Assembly: GCA_016946835.1 (NCBI GenBank)
Contig: JACVTC010000152.1
Span: forward strand, 145,001 to 209,000
Direction of reading: 5' to 3'
From: Neocallimastix lanati (nom. inval.)
Taxonomy: Eukaryota; Neocallimastigomycota; Neocallimastigomycetes; Neocallimastigales; Neocallimastigaceae
Length of the DNA: 64,000 bases
Shown: one piece after another, positions 11,528 to 24,930 of the stretch
Layout: every line of letters starts with the position of its first letter
Numbering within the stretch: position 1 is the stretch's first letter
Position numbers and translations under genes: made by a program
Notes under the pieces: model-generated
Databases searched by the model: none
The model's input: the letters and a program-made list of their open reading frames with translations, nothing else
What the model was told of the DNA's origin: nothing

Positions 11528-14500
11528 ATGAAATTAGATTCACATATAAATAAAATTGAAAATACTTCTAAAAATAATAAAAATGGTGAAAGCTCTTCAG
11601 TCAGTAATAAAATTTCATCAAAGATACCATATAAAAAAATTCATAAAAGAAATGATTCTTTAAATTCTTTTTTTTCAATAAAATCAACAAATATCTTTAA
11701 TCGTCATAAAAAATTTTTAGATGACAATTTTAGAGATACTAAAAGTGATAATAATATTGATTTATATTCTCCAGATTATGATAATATTAATAAATTTGAT
11801 ATAAAAAGTATTAGTAGTAAAAATAATAGAAAAAACGTAAAAGATTCTTTATCAACTCCTAAAAAAAAATACTCTCTTAAAGATTTATTAAAAGTTGAAA
11901 AAAAACATAATAAGCATGTATCAGTACCAATATTCAATCTTAATTTAAGAAATCATCGTCGGTCTGCATCTACTTCAGTACCTGTTGTTTCTCCTGTGTT
12001 ATCAAAAATAACTTCACATTTAAAGTCAAGTATTAATCTAATTAATAATCATTCTAATTCTAGCAGATTTAATGATAAAATAAATTTTCGTTCATCAGAA
12101 ACAGCTTCTCTATCAAATTTACCAATAACAACTACAATAGTGTCAACTCCAATGTCATTACCAGCAGTTGTTCGTAAAAACTCAACTAGTACTATTGAAC
12201 CACCAGTAATAACATCTCCCTCTACTCCATTAATAAATTCTGAAGTTCAGGTGAACGAACCTCTAGTCATAACATCTTCAACTACTCCATTGATGAATCC
12301 TAAGGTTCCAATTTATAACTTATCCTATGGTCATTATAGTCGTTCTACACCATCATTAAGAAGTTACCCAACTCCAGATAAAACTCCGTCAAATCTAACA
12401 CCAAATTCATCTAAATCAACTCCAAGTACTAGAGATGAAATAATTCATTCCTCTAAATCTCTTAATCAATCTACTCAATCATTACAACAAACATTTGTAC
12501 CTGAAATTAGTACCTCACCTTTAATTTCGTCTAAATTTGAATCAGAATCTAAAAATAAAATTAATGGAACAAGAATTATTAATCATCAAAGTATAACATC
12601 ATTAAAAAATACTTCAACTTTTTCTAATATTCAGGAATCTAACTCAAATACAAATAATAGTACTTCAAAAAATGAATATCAAAGTCAGGAAATGGAATCA
12701 TCCATTTCTACATTAAATAGTAAAAAAGAATTGTCTAATAAAAATCAAGAAATAGAAAATATTGATCAAGTTGGTATGTGTAATACCGGTTGCTCAAATA
12801 CTAGTGATGATAAAGTTAGTGAGTTAAAAGAGGACATAAATTCTACTGCAATAATAAATAAAGATAATACTACATATAGTTTATTTATGCCAAAATCAGT
12901 AATAGAAAAAGGAAGTTTACAAAATTCTATGCAAAAAGAAATAAATGGAATTATTGAATATTACGATCAAAGTACTCTTAATGAATTTTCTAGTATAGAT
13001 CCAAATAAAGAAGATATTCCATCAATAGGAAATAAATTACTTTTGACGTATTTAAATAAAAATTTTAAAAATGAAAACAATGAAATTAAAAATGGTACAA
13101 CTTATGAATCAAACAACCAAAATAATCAAAGTGAAACTGTATATCAAGAAAATTCTCAAACTGAGCTTGATAGTTCAGCCTTAAAAGAACAGAAAATTTA
13201 TATTAGTGATATAGATATAGCATGCTTAGATATTAATAAAATAAAAGGTGATCTTAGTCAAAGCATTAATATAAATGACAAAATACCAATCAATGATTCT
13301 ATTAATATGAACACAGTAGCAATTTCATCCTTGAATAGCATACCAGAAGATGTGAATAACCCACATGTAGTGAAGTCTTCGAAGACCCAGAAAAAATTGA
13401 ACACAGAATTATCTAAAACAACACTTAATCAAGTCATCTTAAACCCAAGTTCAATTCATAACGAAGGTTCTATTATTACAACTACTAATACTAGTGCTAA
13501 TGTTAATACTAATACACGTACAAATATAAATTATGATATAAACTATAAGAAAAGTAATAACTATAATGATAGTTACTTGAATGAAAAAATTAATCATCAG
13601 ACATTAACTAAACTATTACGTGGTGATGAAACAACAAATTCGAGCGAAAATACAAAAAAAGAATCAGGAATTAATAACAAAATAAAAAACCAAACTAAAG
13701 AGGAAAATAGTTGTAATAATGATGATAAAAAAGAAAGTAATGAAAAGAAGCCATATATAAATGTTAAATCTTCTTCTTGTCCTAAAAAAAATATAATTAA
13801 AGGAAAGAAAAATGGTGATGATGATAATGATGATAATAAAATAAAGGACGAAGTAGAGGATGAAAACAAAAATAAATCATTAATTAAAAATGAAAATAAA
13901 TTAGTTTCACCGTTAAATTCAACACAAATAGTAATTCCTGATTTCCCAAGTAAACCAATTATTAATCATTATAAACATCAATCGCAACCTCAACAATTAA
14001 GTTCGTCCTTTGCAAAACATTATCATCATTTTTCCGAAGGCTTTGGTAATCAGCGTAATCAAGAAGGTAAAAGTAATAAAGGAAATACTGATGATGAATT
14101 ATTTAAGGAGGAAGTAAATCAAATTGAATCATTAAACTCTTTAAAGACTGCGCTTCTTTTCTTATCAAAGAATGAAGCTAATTCAATTAAAGGTGAAAGT
14201 TCAAATAGAATGTTTGACTCTGGAAGTTCATTATTCTCCTCAAAAAGAAAATCTACAAATATTGTCAGTAATTCAGTGTTCAATTCTAATGGACATAATA
14301 GAAAGTATTTATCTCTACCTGCAATTTTTTCCTCCAGTAATCATAATGTTAATAATATTAATATTAATACTAATATAAATAATATAATATTGCCATTAAC
14401 AACAACCGAAGAAGGAAAATTAATATATCCTGTTGATCGTTTGGATTCTGGAAGAAAACTTAGAGCATATTACGGTATTGAATGTCCTATATTATTAAGT

Positions 14501-17500
14501 GATGGTTCTAAATCAAAGATAAATGATTACAATGGTACTCCTCAAATTCAAAATGAACTTCTTGATAAAGAAAAGAATGAATCTTTTGATAAAAAGAAAA
14601 ATTCAAAATTTGTTAAGCGTTTAACATCATTTCTTCATCTTGGTAATAATACCTCTAATAATGATGCAACAATTAAAGATACTAATAAGAAAAAATTTAA
14701 AAATAATGAAAAAGGTAATATATATATTTATATAAATTTTTTAATAATAATTTATAAAATTTTTAAAATTTTTAATTAGCATATATGTTTTTAAATTTTT
14801 ATTTTTCATTTTAATAATAATAATAATTATTATTATAATAATTATAATTATTATTATTATTATTAATTATTATTAATTATTATTATTACAATTATTAATA
14901 AAATTATAATTATAGAAATTATTAGGATTATTATTAATTAATTATTATTAATAATTATTATTATTATTTATTATTATTTATTATTAATTTTTTATTGTTA
15001 TATTATTATTATTTGCATAATTTTAAGATGAAATTACAAAAAAAGAAGAATGTGCTGTTGAATATGTTCCTGTTCAAAAAGATTCCAATGAAAATAATAA
15101 TAATTTATTAAGTTTATATAATAATCAAGGGGATATAATTCCAAGTGATCATTTTAATAATATTCAGTCTAATAATAATAAAATAATAGTTCCTGTTAAG
15201 AATGCAAGAACAACAAAAGATATTTATGGTAATGAAATTAAAAATATTAGTGATTTAATAAAATTTTATGATAAAGATAGTGAAATATATAGTAGTAGGG
15301 AATTTAGTTATAAGGACTCGTTTTCCTATACACATAATAGTCAATCTATAACTAAAAATCCTTCAGTGTATACAAAAGATGAAACTAAAACCACATTTAG
15401 TATGATACCTTCGCGCCTTAGAAATGTAATAACCACGCCCTCATACAAAATATCTTTCTGTGATACTGAACCATATCTTTCATCCTTTTCTTTCGAACAT
15501 AGTATTTCAGAATATTCTTCTTCTGAAAGCTCGTTTGATATATCTAATCATCAAATTAATATTAAAAAAGTTATGGCAAGAACTTCAACAACTGCTTCCA
15601 CTCAAAATAAAATAAATAAACCTTCTATCATAGAAATAAAGAATGGACGACCATTAGAGCTCGATAATTCCTATAATATTCAAAAGATCCCTGATACAGA
15701 AGAAGAAATTAATGAAGACAATATTCAATTTAATATGGTGGAATCACTTAATGAACAAGAAAATAGTAGTTTTAATGATATTTGTAAACATTCATCAAGT
15801 AAGATAATTGATAGTGATATAGATAGTTTATTTCTTTATCCTTCAAATATTAATGAATTACCTGATGTTGCTGTACCAAGGCAAGAAATACGTCACAAAA
15901 TTGAGAACAATAAAAATAAATTACATGAAAATATAAATACATCATTGACAGAAGAAGAAATTAAATCTACCTTATTTAAAGATTTATATGATAAAAGTTT
16001 AATTAAAGATTCAATGATGTCCAACACCACAACTACAAGTTATTCATATGACTCTTATGATCAGTCAGATCATTTACTGGAAAATAGTTATAGCTTTTTA
16101 TTGGATGAAATATACAATGGTAATGGTAAAAATATTCATAAAACCTTGAAACTTGATAATGATGAAAGAAGTGATAGTGAAAGTAGTAGTGATGAAGATT
16201 ACAACTTTTATGATCCTCCAGAAGATATGGATTATAGTGATAATTATTTAGAAACTCGAAAAAAGAAGTTTAAGTTAAAAAAGCCAATTAGAAGCAAGAA
16301 TAGTAAATTTAGTACTAAGAAGAATAATTCGAATAATATAAATGATAATAATGAGATTTATTTAACAAAGCCAAATAAAACTTCAACAAAAAGAAATGAT
16401 GATGAAACAATACAGCTCCCTACTATTCCAGTTAAATGTAAAGCTAGAACTTCTTCATTAGATGCAAATATTTCAAAAGATCAGCCATCAACATCAATTC
16501 CTGATAAAAAGAATGTTAAAACCACTACTACTACTAGAACAACTACAACAATCTATAAACATCCAAATGAAGCTAAAAATAGTTCAAATAATCAGCCAAT
16601 AACTAAAAATAAATATTCCATTAAGAATACTGAAACTAAAACAACTATTATTGAAGAGGAAGATGAGGATGATGGCTACTCTTCATCAATGTCAATAACT
16701 TCAATAAATACGGAGTTAATGATATCTGTTACTGCTCAACCAAAAACAAACCTCAATAAAATTAAGATTCCAAATATTGGAGAAAGAAAATCATCCCTTT
16801 CAGCTCAGAGTCAACCAATTAGTCCTTTAGTAAATATTAATAATAATAACACAATTATGTTAAGTGATGCCAATACCGAAAAAATTATCAAAAATAATTC
16901 TTATGCTCTTTCAAAAGAACAAAAAAACATTAAAGAATGCCAAACTAATTCTAGTTATAATAATAACGATGTTAATGTTAATGTGGATGGTGATGGTTAT
17001 GGTGATGGTGATAATGATGATAAAAACAATGCAGAGTCAATGGATATTGAAAGTGATATTGACCTTGTTATGAAAGGTGATCAAAGTGATTATGATTTAA
17101 ATCTTGAAGAAGATGAAGATGATGATGATGAAACTCAAAGTATATCATTAATTAAAAATCACATCAAAAATTCAAACACTTTACATCAAAATCTTATTAT
17201 TGAAAGGAAATATAACAAAACTCAAAGAAAGGAATCAGGTGAAATACTTCAACATTTACCTATACCAACAAAGGATACTAAGTTATTTGAAAAACAAAAT
17301 ATATTTAGTAAGAATGATAAAGAATCATTGAATTCATCACTTTATAGTCATCATTCAAATTCATCAACAAGTTCTGAAGATGAAGGTATTAATGGAAATA
17401 AATCAAATATCAAAAACAAGAACAATGGAGTTAATCATTTAGAGAAAGATTTGAATGAAAATAATTACTATCATAATAAAAAGTTACCATATCCATACTC

Positions 17501-18403
17501 ACAATCTATATCATCTTCTCTTTCTTCTATTCCTATTTCTGGTAAATATGAAAAAGAAGATAATTTTGATAATTATTCCTATTCGTTATCTTCTTATAGT
17601 CAAAGCGATTATTATGAAGAAACTGATACCGAATATAGTTTTATTTCTAATAATGTTAAACTTTATCATCGTCATAAGGCAAAACATCACACCAAAAATG
17701 ATAAAAATGTTCTTTATCAAAAAGGTGATGGTATAGATGAATTATTAAAATATCAAACTGAAAGAAATAATGAAGAGTATTGCTCAACTGAAATTCTTAG
17801 TTATGATAATTATTTAAATAAATTTCAGTATAATAATGAAGCATTTGATATTAATAAAATTGAAAATCCCGAACGTTATCACAATCTTTTATCTAAATTT
17901 TTATTAGAATTATTAAAAAATAAATGTTCAGAATACTTCTTCCTATTTCATGATATGATCCAATTTCAATATAAAGAATTCCAATGTTGTGATCAATTTA
18001 CTAATGAAGGTCAAGAAATATTTAATACTTATTTAACTAATACAAGCACATTAAAAATTAATGTAGATACTAAACTTGTTCATAAAATTGCTTATGGTAT
18101 CAAATATTATGATCGTTGTTGTTTCATACCATTAATAAATATGGTATTAAAGATATTAGAAAGTAAATATTTAAAATATGGAATTCATCAATATACTTTT
18201 AAAGGTAATTAATGATATAAAAAATTCATATACATTAAAATAATTTAATATATAACAAAAATAATTAATAATCAATATTAATTTTTTTTTTTTTTCATTA
18301 TATATTTTTATTTATTTATATATTATTGGCGTTATTATTATTGTTATTAACATTATTATTTTCTTCAACTTTTTTTTTATTTATTTATTTATTTATTTTT
18401 TTC

Positions 18404-18460
<57 letters not shown>

Positions 18461-18774
18461 TTAAAACAATAATAAAAAAAAAAAAAAAAAAAAATAAATA
18501 TAAAGAATCAGATCATAAAAATAAAATAATGCAAGAGTATTGTAAAGTATTGGATGAACACTATTCGTCAAATATCAATTCAGTAAAAATTTTAAATGGA
18601 GAAGAATCACCAAATCAAATTTATAAAAACATGTTAATTCGTAAGAAAATTTATGATTTTTGTAAATTAATTTTTGGTAAAGATTATTTCAAAAGTAAGA
18701 AAAGTGAAGGTCATACTTATAAATCAAAAATTGTTAACTTTTCTGAAAAATTATTAAAGCCAACTATTAAATAG
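11528..18774 (+). CDS. Large low-complexity protein with C-terminal RGS-like domain (2210 aa)
   Basis: Three exons: 11528-14714, 15028-18204 and 18506-18774. Both introns are phase 1 (donors AAAG|GTAAT; acceptors TTTTAAG and ATATAAAG), and the joined length is 6633 nt. About 2000 residues are Ser/Asn/Lys/Thr-rich with acidic patches (for example around 16190-16210 and 17100-17140) and no recognised domain. Residues about 2005-2125 read like an RGS domain: a FLLELLKNKCSEYFFLFHDM helix pair, EGQEIFNTYLT, KINVDTKLVHKIA and NMVLKILESKYLKYG match the family's helix order and its I-N/V-D element. RGS domains accelerate GTP hydrolysis on G-alpha subunits. Exon 3 gives a further Lys-rich, probably helical C-terminal tail. 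No membrane segment or other domain is visible. The domain call rests on pattern, not on a search. Confidence 0.75.
18408..18494. repeat. (TTA)n and poly(A) in the second intron of the RGS-like gene
   Basis: A (TTA)n tract at about 18408-18461 is followed by a poly(A) run at 18475-18494, just upstream of the 18504-18505 AG acceptor. Confidence 0.85.
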
Positions 18775-18816
18775 AATAAATTATATTATCTTTGAAAATA
18801 AATATATAACAAGTTT

Positions 18817-18855
<39 letters not shown>

Positions 18856-19033
18856 AAAAATCTTTTATTAATTAATAATAGACAAAATACGAAATATAAT
18901 ATGGAATTAAATACCATTTTAAGTATATAAATATTCTATACATCCAATTTTTAAATAGTTAAAATTATTATATATCGAATCTCAATATTATTAATATTAT
19001 CAATATCATCAATATAAATACCATTTTAATATT

Positions 19034-19064
<31 letters not shown>

Positions 19065-19095
19065 TTCACTAATAAACCACCTCTGCTATCTTTAA

Positions 19096-19131
<36 letters not shown>

Positions 19132-20190
19132 TTATCATTTCATATTATAAAAAAATAGAATAAAAAAAGTAAAAAATTATAAATATATATATATATATTT
19201 ACACAAAATTAAAATTAATTTTAATTTTAAAACTAAACCATCAATAACAAAGCAAAAAATTTTAATAAGATAAAAACAAATTAATATTTTACTCAACTTT
19301 TAAAAAACAAAAATTATACATATAATTAATATCTTTTATATATATATATATTAATATAAATATTTGAACAACTAGTCATTTAATCATCTTTCAATTATTT
19401 TTTCTTTCTTTTATTACTTTTATATTTATATTATAGTGATATAATTATATTTTTTATTGTCTTTTTATCATTATTATTATTATTATTATTATAGTTATTG
19501 TTAATGTTATTTTTATTCATCATAAATATAATTTACTACATTTTTATTCAAAACTTTTTATATATTATAAAAACAGATGAATAAAAAAATAATAATAATA
19601 GTATTAATAATAATAAAAGTAATTTTTGAAAGAAAACATATAATTAAAATATATATATATGTATGTTCTAATTTAAAATATTCATATTTATTTACTTCAA
19701 AATAAATAATTATATATTCTAAATATTCAAATCACATCATTTTATTATATTATATTAATTTTATTTAATTAATATTATTAATAATATTTATAACAAAATG
19801 ACAAATAAAAATCTATTATTAATAGTGACCATTAATAGTTTATAACATTAATTCATTTAATTTTAAATCATAAAGATTTCTATATCAGTTTTATTAATAT
19901 TATTTAAAAAGTCTTTATATCAATTTTATTAATATTATTCAAATAGTTTTAATTAATAATAAATTTAAATTTATAATACTATTATTTTATTTCTATTAAA
20001 AAAAAATTAATTGCTATATTTGAAATAGTATTATTATATTATTTTTAAAATATAAAAAAAAAAAATAATAATAATTATAATAATAAATAAATAAATAAAT
20101 AAATAAATTTTATAATTTTAAAAAAAAAAAAAAAAATTATTGATATCATCATCTTCTTTGTTATCTATTTATTTTAGTTATTTTAATTTA

Positions 20191-20247
<57 letters not shown>

Positions 20248-20793
20248 CTTTTTAGTTATAAGGTTATAAATATTTTATTGTTTAGTGATAAAATTGACAA
20301 TATTTATAAAATATTAGAAAAAAAAATTTTATATATATATGCTTATATGTTATAATCATTTCTCTTTGTTCCATTCACTTTTCTCTGCTAATAATTTGTT
20401 CATTTAAATCTTTTCTAATACTTATATTCTATTCTTATCTTTTTACTATTACTTACAATCCAGAATATAAGCATACAACATAAAATTCTAAAGAAATTTG
20501 AATATATTGAAATAACCACTTGTGATCAACTTTTATCAATTATATTCAGAGAATTTAGATACCTAATTAATCAACTATCACTAATTTGAAACAATCAATA
20601 TGAACTTATCAGAATATTATCGAATCTTTGGTATCTCACGTTAATTTAACAATATTAAATAAAAAAAAAAAAAAAAGATACCCTTTTCAATCTTACACCT
20701 CAAAATTTTTTCTCTAGTCACTTTTATTAAAGCTCTTTTTTTTTAACCTATGTTCTAACAGTTCTAACTGAAATATCAATGGTTGGAATAATA

Positions 20794-20826
<33 letters not shown>

Positions 20827-20940
20827 ATATTTATAGCAATAAAACTACTTTAATCAAGGTTCTTTCTTATCATCTTAATCTAATTAATTTCCTATTTAAA
20901 CAAAAAATGACAATAGTACAAATAGGAAATGATATTATGC
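18775..20940. other. Intergenic region, homopolymer-rich
   Basis: No coding sequence. Contains A/T runs at about 18821-18851, 19039-19064, 19099-19130 and 20201-20245, a short (ATT)n at 19472-19491 and an A-run at 20796-20824. From about 20360 the composition becomes more complex; this may be a decayed upstream part of the copia relic that follows. Confidence 0.7.
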
Positions 20941-20949
20941 ATATAGAAA

Positions 20950-21640
20950 AATTAAGCCATTTTTACCAAAGTAATACCTAAATATCTAAATCTACATAAT
21001 ATAAAAACACCTCCATGCATAGACTGCAAAATTCCAAAATGAGGAGGGGATCTAACAAAGGAGAAACTCAAAAGGCGAAAGAACTCCTGGAAATAATTCC
21101 ATTCAAACATTTCTCGGTTGTATAATCTATCTATTAATAACAAGAAATACTTTTTCACATTGATGGATGAATTCTCAAGAAATGTCTGGATATTTACACT
21201 CAGTTAAAAGACTGAAGCTCCAGACATAATAATAGAATTCTTTACTTATTTAAATAAACAATTCAATGATTATACAATAAAAATATTTAAATATGACGGA
21301 GGAAACGAATATAAAAATAAAAAGCAAATAAATATTGCAAAGAAAATGGCATTGAAAAGTTATATTATCCTTCTTATTACTTAGAAATAAATGGAAAAGC
21401 TGAAAAAAATTGATATTACACTTGGAAATTCAGAAAAAACACTAATTTATTAAGCTAAATTACCAGGAAACTTCGAATATCCAAGCAATACTTTTTAAGA
21501 TTCCCTATTTCTCTTTTATGAGAACATAAAATATTAAAGGAAAGTTACTTAACTTATTCTTTGTCCTGATTACTTAGAAATCATAATTACTTCAGAAATG
21601 AATAAAAATAATCTAATAGAGAAAAATTAGTCAACAAGAA
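20950..21640 (+). pseudogene. Ty1/copia pol relic (GAG-pre-integrase to integrase), decayed
   Basis: Three forward frames together give a copia order: TPPCIDCKIPK (second C-x2-C half of the HHCC zinc motif), then FHSN, then KKYFFTLMDEFSRNVWIF, KTEAPDIIIEFFTYLNKQF, IKIFKYDGGNEYKN, and after a frameshift KENGIEKLYYPSYYLEINGK followed by AEK. These hold the three acidic residues of a retroviral-type integrase (MDE, YDGG, GKAE). The reading is broken by a TAA inside the first block, a frameshift near 21340 and later stops. It is a dead copy. No reverse transcriptase is seen downstream. Confidence 0.8.
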
Positions 21641-21786
21641 GAAATTAACAGAAATATTGAATCTTAATAAATTATGAGGTCATTTAAATTATTGACTAAT
21701 AAGTTTAAATGACTAGAATAATATTATAAAATAGAATGACTTTATATACACATTTTCACCAGTAAATCAATTTATTTATAATAGAA

Positions 21787-21935
21787 TGTTAGAATATAAG
21801 AAATATAAGCTTTAGATGTATTGAAATATATGTAATATAGATAAGAAGCAATGTATTATAAAAGCATTTCATTTAGAATAATTAAGCGCCAGTATCTCTT
21901 TATCACAAAATATTAATGAAGTAAGCTCTATAACA
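21787..21935. repeat. Possible LTR of the copia relic
   Basis: A 149-bp stretch starts TGTTAGAATA and ends CTATAACA, so it has the TG...CA ends and a TGTTA/TAACA terminal inverted repeat expected of an LTR. It contains a TATA-like 'attataaaagc'. It lies just downstream of the copia pol relic in the same orientation. No second copy is seen upstream. Confidence 0.4.
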
Positions 21936-21939
21936 ATTC

Positions 21940-22088
<149 letters not shown>

Positions 22089-22136
22089 AAAAATACAATT
22101 TATTATTATTTGTCATTTTTTTTTTTTTTTTTTATA

Positions 22137-22487
22137 GACTGAAGACTTTGGTCTTCCCCATATAGTAATATGGGTGTATGATTAACTGTCATACCAGTAC
22201 GGCGTCGGCGCTCTCAACTCCCCATAAGCAAAGAAACTCCATATAGAAGCACCCTACGCGATCCCCGAGGGAAAGCAGAGTCAACTATAGGTGGCGTCCT
22301 TGCCATCCCAGAGGAGCTGGACACAGTAAATCCTCTCAGACAAGACTTACGCAATGGGATTCTTATAGTGTTAGAAATATAGAAAACATACCTACCTGAG
22401 TATCGTTTAACCCCTAACCTTTCACGCAAAACCCAGAGGGAAAAATCGTGAAGATTTGATACTTGTGGGGGTCGATCCAGAGTTATT
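22137..22487 (-). mobile_element. Non-LTR retrotransposon-like 3' fragment with poly(A) end
   Basis: This 350-bp island is strikingly GC-richer than everything around it. On the minus strand it ends ...AGTCTATAAAAAA, i.e. a poly(A) tail (T run at 22118-22133). Just before the tail are two hairpins: GAAGAC/GTCTTC around TTTG, and CCCATAT/ATATGGG. A 71-residue minus-strand reading frame (22214-22429) has no clear family match. A block 'GAGAGCGCCGACGCCG' then 'TGGTATGAC' recurs at 43001-42982 on the minus strand in a second poly(A)-ended island. A truncated LINE 3' end, or a SINE derived from it, is the best explanation. Confidence 0.5.
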
Positions 22488-22507
22488 ATTTGTCATAATA
22501 ATGACAA

Positions 22508-22705
<198 letters not shown>

Positions 22706-22743
22706 TAAATGTGTTAAAAAAGTTTTATATATTTATCTCTTAG

Positions 22744-22954
22744 TAAATATTAAACAATCAATTAGTTTTCTCATAAAAAAATTAATATTGAAAATTAAAT
22801 TTTATATTATAAAATAAAATATTATTAATAATATTATTTATATATTGATTATATTATTTTAATATTTTATTATTAAATCAGTAGGCAATTTTATAATATT
22901 TATGATAATATTAAATAATAATATTAGTAATAATATTATTATTAATATCAATAT

Positions 22955-22992
<38 letters not shown>

Positions 22993-23313
22993 TAAAATTA
23001 TCAATATAATATGTGTTAAAATAAAAAATATAAAAATATATAAATTAAAATAAAATAAAAAACTTAGGTAGTACAATTTTTTTGTACATATATTATATAT
23101 TTAAATATAATATTATATTAATATGATACAATTATTGTATAATAGTATAATAATAAATGTTATTATTTTCAACCAGTAAAAATAATTTAATTACTAATAA
23201 TATATTAATACTATAAAATATAAAAGATAGAAACAATTATTAATTTTTTTCTGTTTTATTCAGTTTACTTTAAAAAAAATAATAAAAATAATTATAATAC
23301 TATTATTTTAAAC
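22744..23313. other. AT-rich 5' flank of the TIP30-like gene
   Basis: No coding sequence. Contains a 33-nt poly(A) run at about 22957-22990 and AT-rich leader sequence up to the ATG at 23314. Confidence 0.7.
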
Positions 23314-23766
23314 ATGTCTTCTGCTTTAGTTATTGGTTCAACTGGTATGTTTTTTATTCATTTATTCATTTATTCATTTTTCATTTTCTTTTATTTTTTT
23401 TTTTTTATTTTTTAAAAAAAATATCAATAAATAAATTATAAAAATATTATTTTAAATAATATATTATAAATAATAAATTTGAATATTATTAATTTAGAAG
23501 ATAATAATTTTCTTAATATACATTTATAAACATTAATATTATATAAAGGTGCTACTGGTATTCACGTTGTTGGTGAATTATTAAAATGTGGTTTATTCGA
23601 AAAGGTTACATCAGTTGCCAGAAGTGAAATTGATTATCAGGGACCAAACAAAGAACGTTTAGTAAGTAATTTATTTTATTTTTTTAATTCTTTTTTGGCA
23701 AATTATAATTTTTGATAATTTAGTAAAAGTATTTATAAAAGTAAATAAACATAAAGCTAAAAAATA

Positions 23767-23800
<34 letters not shown>

Positions 23801-24930
23801 AGGTTCAAAAAATTGTTGATTTCGAAAAAATTGAAGAACATAGAGACGCATTCAAGGGACATACGTAAGTTTAAAATTACAATTTTAAAATAAAATTAAA
23901 ACTATTTTTATATATGAATAAATAAATAATAAATATAAAATATATTTAATGTATTAATATATGATTTATTTTTAATTATTATAATATATTTTTAATATTT
24001 TATTAATATAATAAAGTCATATGTTCTCATGTCTAGGTACTACTAGGTATGTTTTTAATAAAAAATTTAATATCTATTTATATAATAAAATAACAAAATA
24101 ATATAATATATCAATATTTTTTTATTTTTATCAATATTTTCATATATATTATTTATAAATATATTTTATTAATATCGTTATTATAAAATAATAAAAATTA
24201 AATTAATAAATAATATAATATTAAAATAATAATTGATAAATAAGAAAAACTGCAGGTAGTGCTGAAAATTTCTACAAAATTGACCACGATTGTAAATATA
24301 TAATTTTTAATTACTACTATAAATAAATATACAACAAAAAAAAAAGAAAAGAAAGAAAAAAGTTAATTCAAAAAAATTTTTATATTAATTTAATGATATT
24401 GATATAAATACTTCATAATATATAATATAGACGTAATTAATTCATCAAAAATATTTAAGGAAGAAAACCAAGGAAATAAATTACATTTCATTCTTGTTTC
24501 TTCCGGCGGTGCTAATGCCAATTCTCCATTTTTATATATGAAGACTAAGGGTAAAATTGAAGAAGATCTTAAAGAAATGAAATTTTCAAGACTTTCTATC
24601 TTTAGACCAGGTTCATTACTTGACCGTGGTCATGACAGTAGATTTTTAGAAAATATCGGTAGTTTCTTCGCTAAAGGATTAAATGTTGTCACTTTTGAGA
24701 GAGCAGGTATTCCAGTCACTATGCTAGCTAAAGCTTTAGTTCGTATTACACAAATCACTTCTGAAGTTAAGCCAGATGATGATGGTAATATCGTTGAATT
24801 CCTTAACAATAAGGAAGCTTATGAATTAGCTAAAAGAACTGATATTCCTGGTTTCGAAAATGATAATGCTGAAACCGCAGTAGTCGAAGAGGTTGTCGAA
24901 GAAGTAGTCGAAGAAGAAACTAAACAATAA
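23314..24930 (+). CDS. Atypical short-chain reductase, TIP30/HTATIP2 (Fmp52)-like
   Basis: Six exons: 23314-23344, 23549-23661, 23803-23864, 24017-24046, 24260-24291 and 24431-24930. They sum to 768 nt (255 residues), with every intron GT-AG and in phase. Residues 8-14 form the nucleotide-binding GSTGATG, followed by IHVVGELLKCGLFEKVTSVARS. The family signature CLGTT is at the exon 4 end, and the strand LVSSGGANANSPF precedes Y125-x3-K129 (YMKTK), the SDR catalytic pair. RLSIFRPGSLLDRG is typical of TIP30/Fmp52 proteins. The family contains NAD(P)(H)-binding oxidoreductases linked to import-receptor regulation in animals and to mitochondria in yeast; the role here is unknown. The C-terminus ends in a Val/Glu-rich acidic tail (VVEEVVEEVVEEE). 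Three exons are only 30-32 nt. The exon 5 acceptor lies four bases after another AG whose use would create a stop. Confidence 0.9.

Noticed and set aside
20952-21158. 68-residue minus-strand frame
   Set aside because: It is the antisense of the copia GAG-pre-integrase/integrase relic, which makes sense on the plus strand.
22137-22487. tRNA gene or tRNA-derived SINE (B-box-like GGTCGATCC at 22470)
   Set aside because: No cloverleaf could be drawn: the GTATGA/TCATAC stem has a loop that does not fit an anticodon loop, and no A box lies at the right distance.
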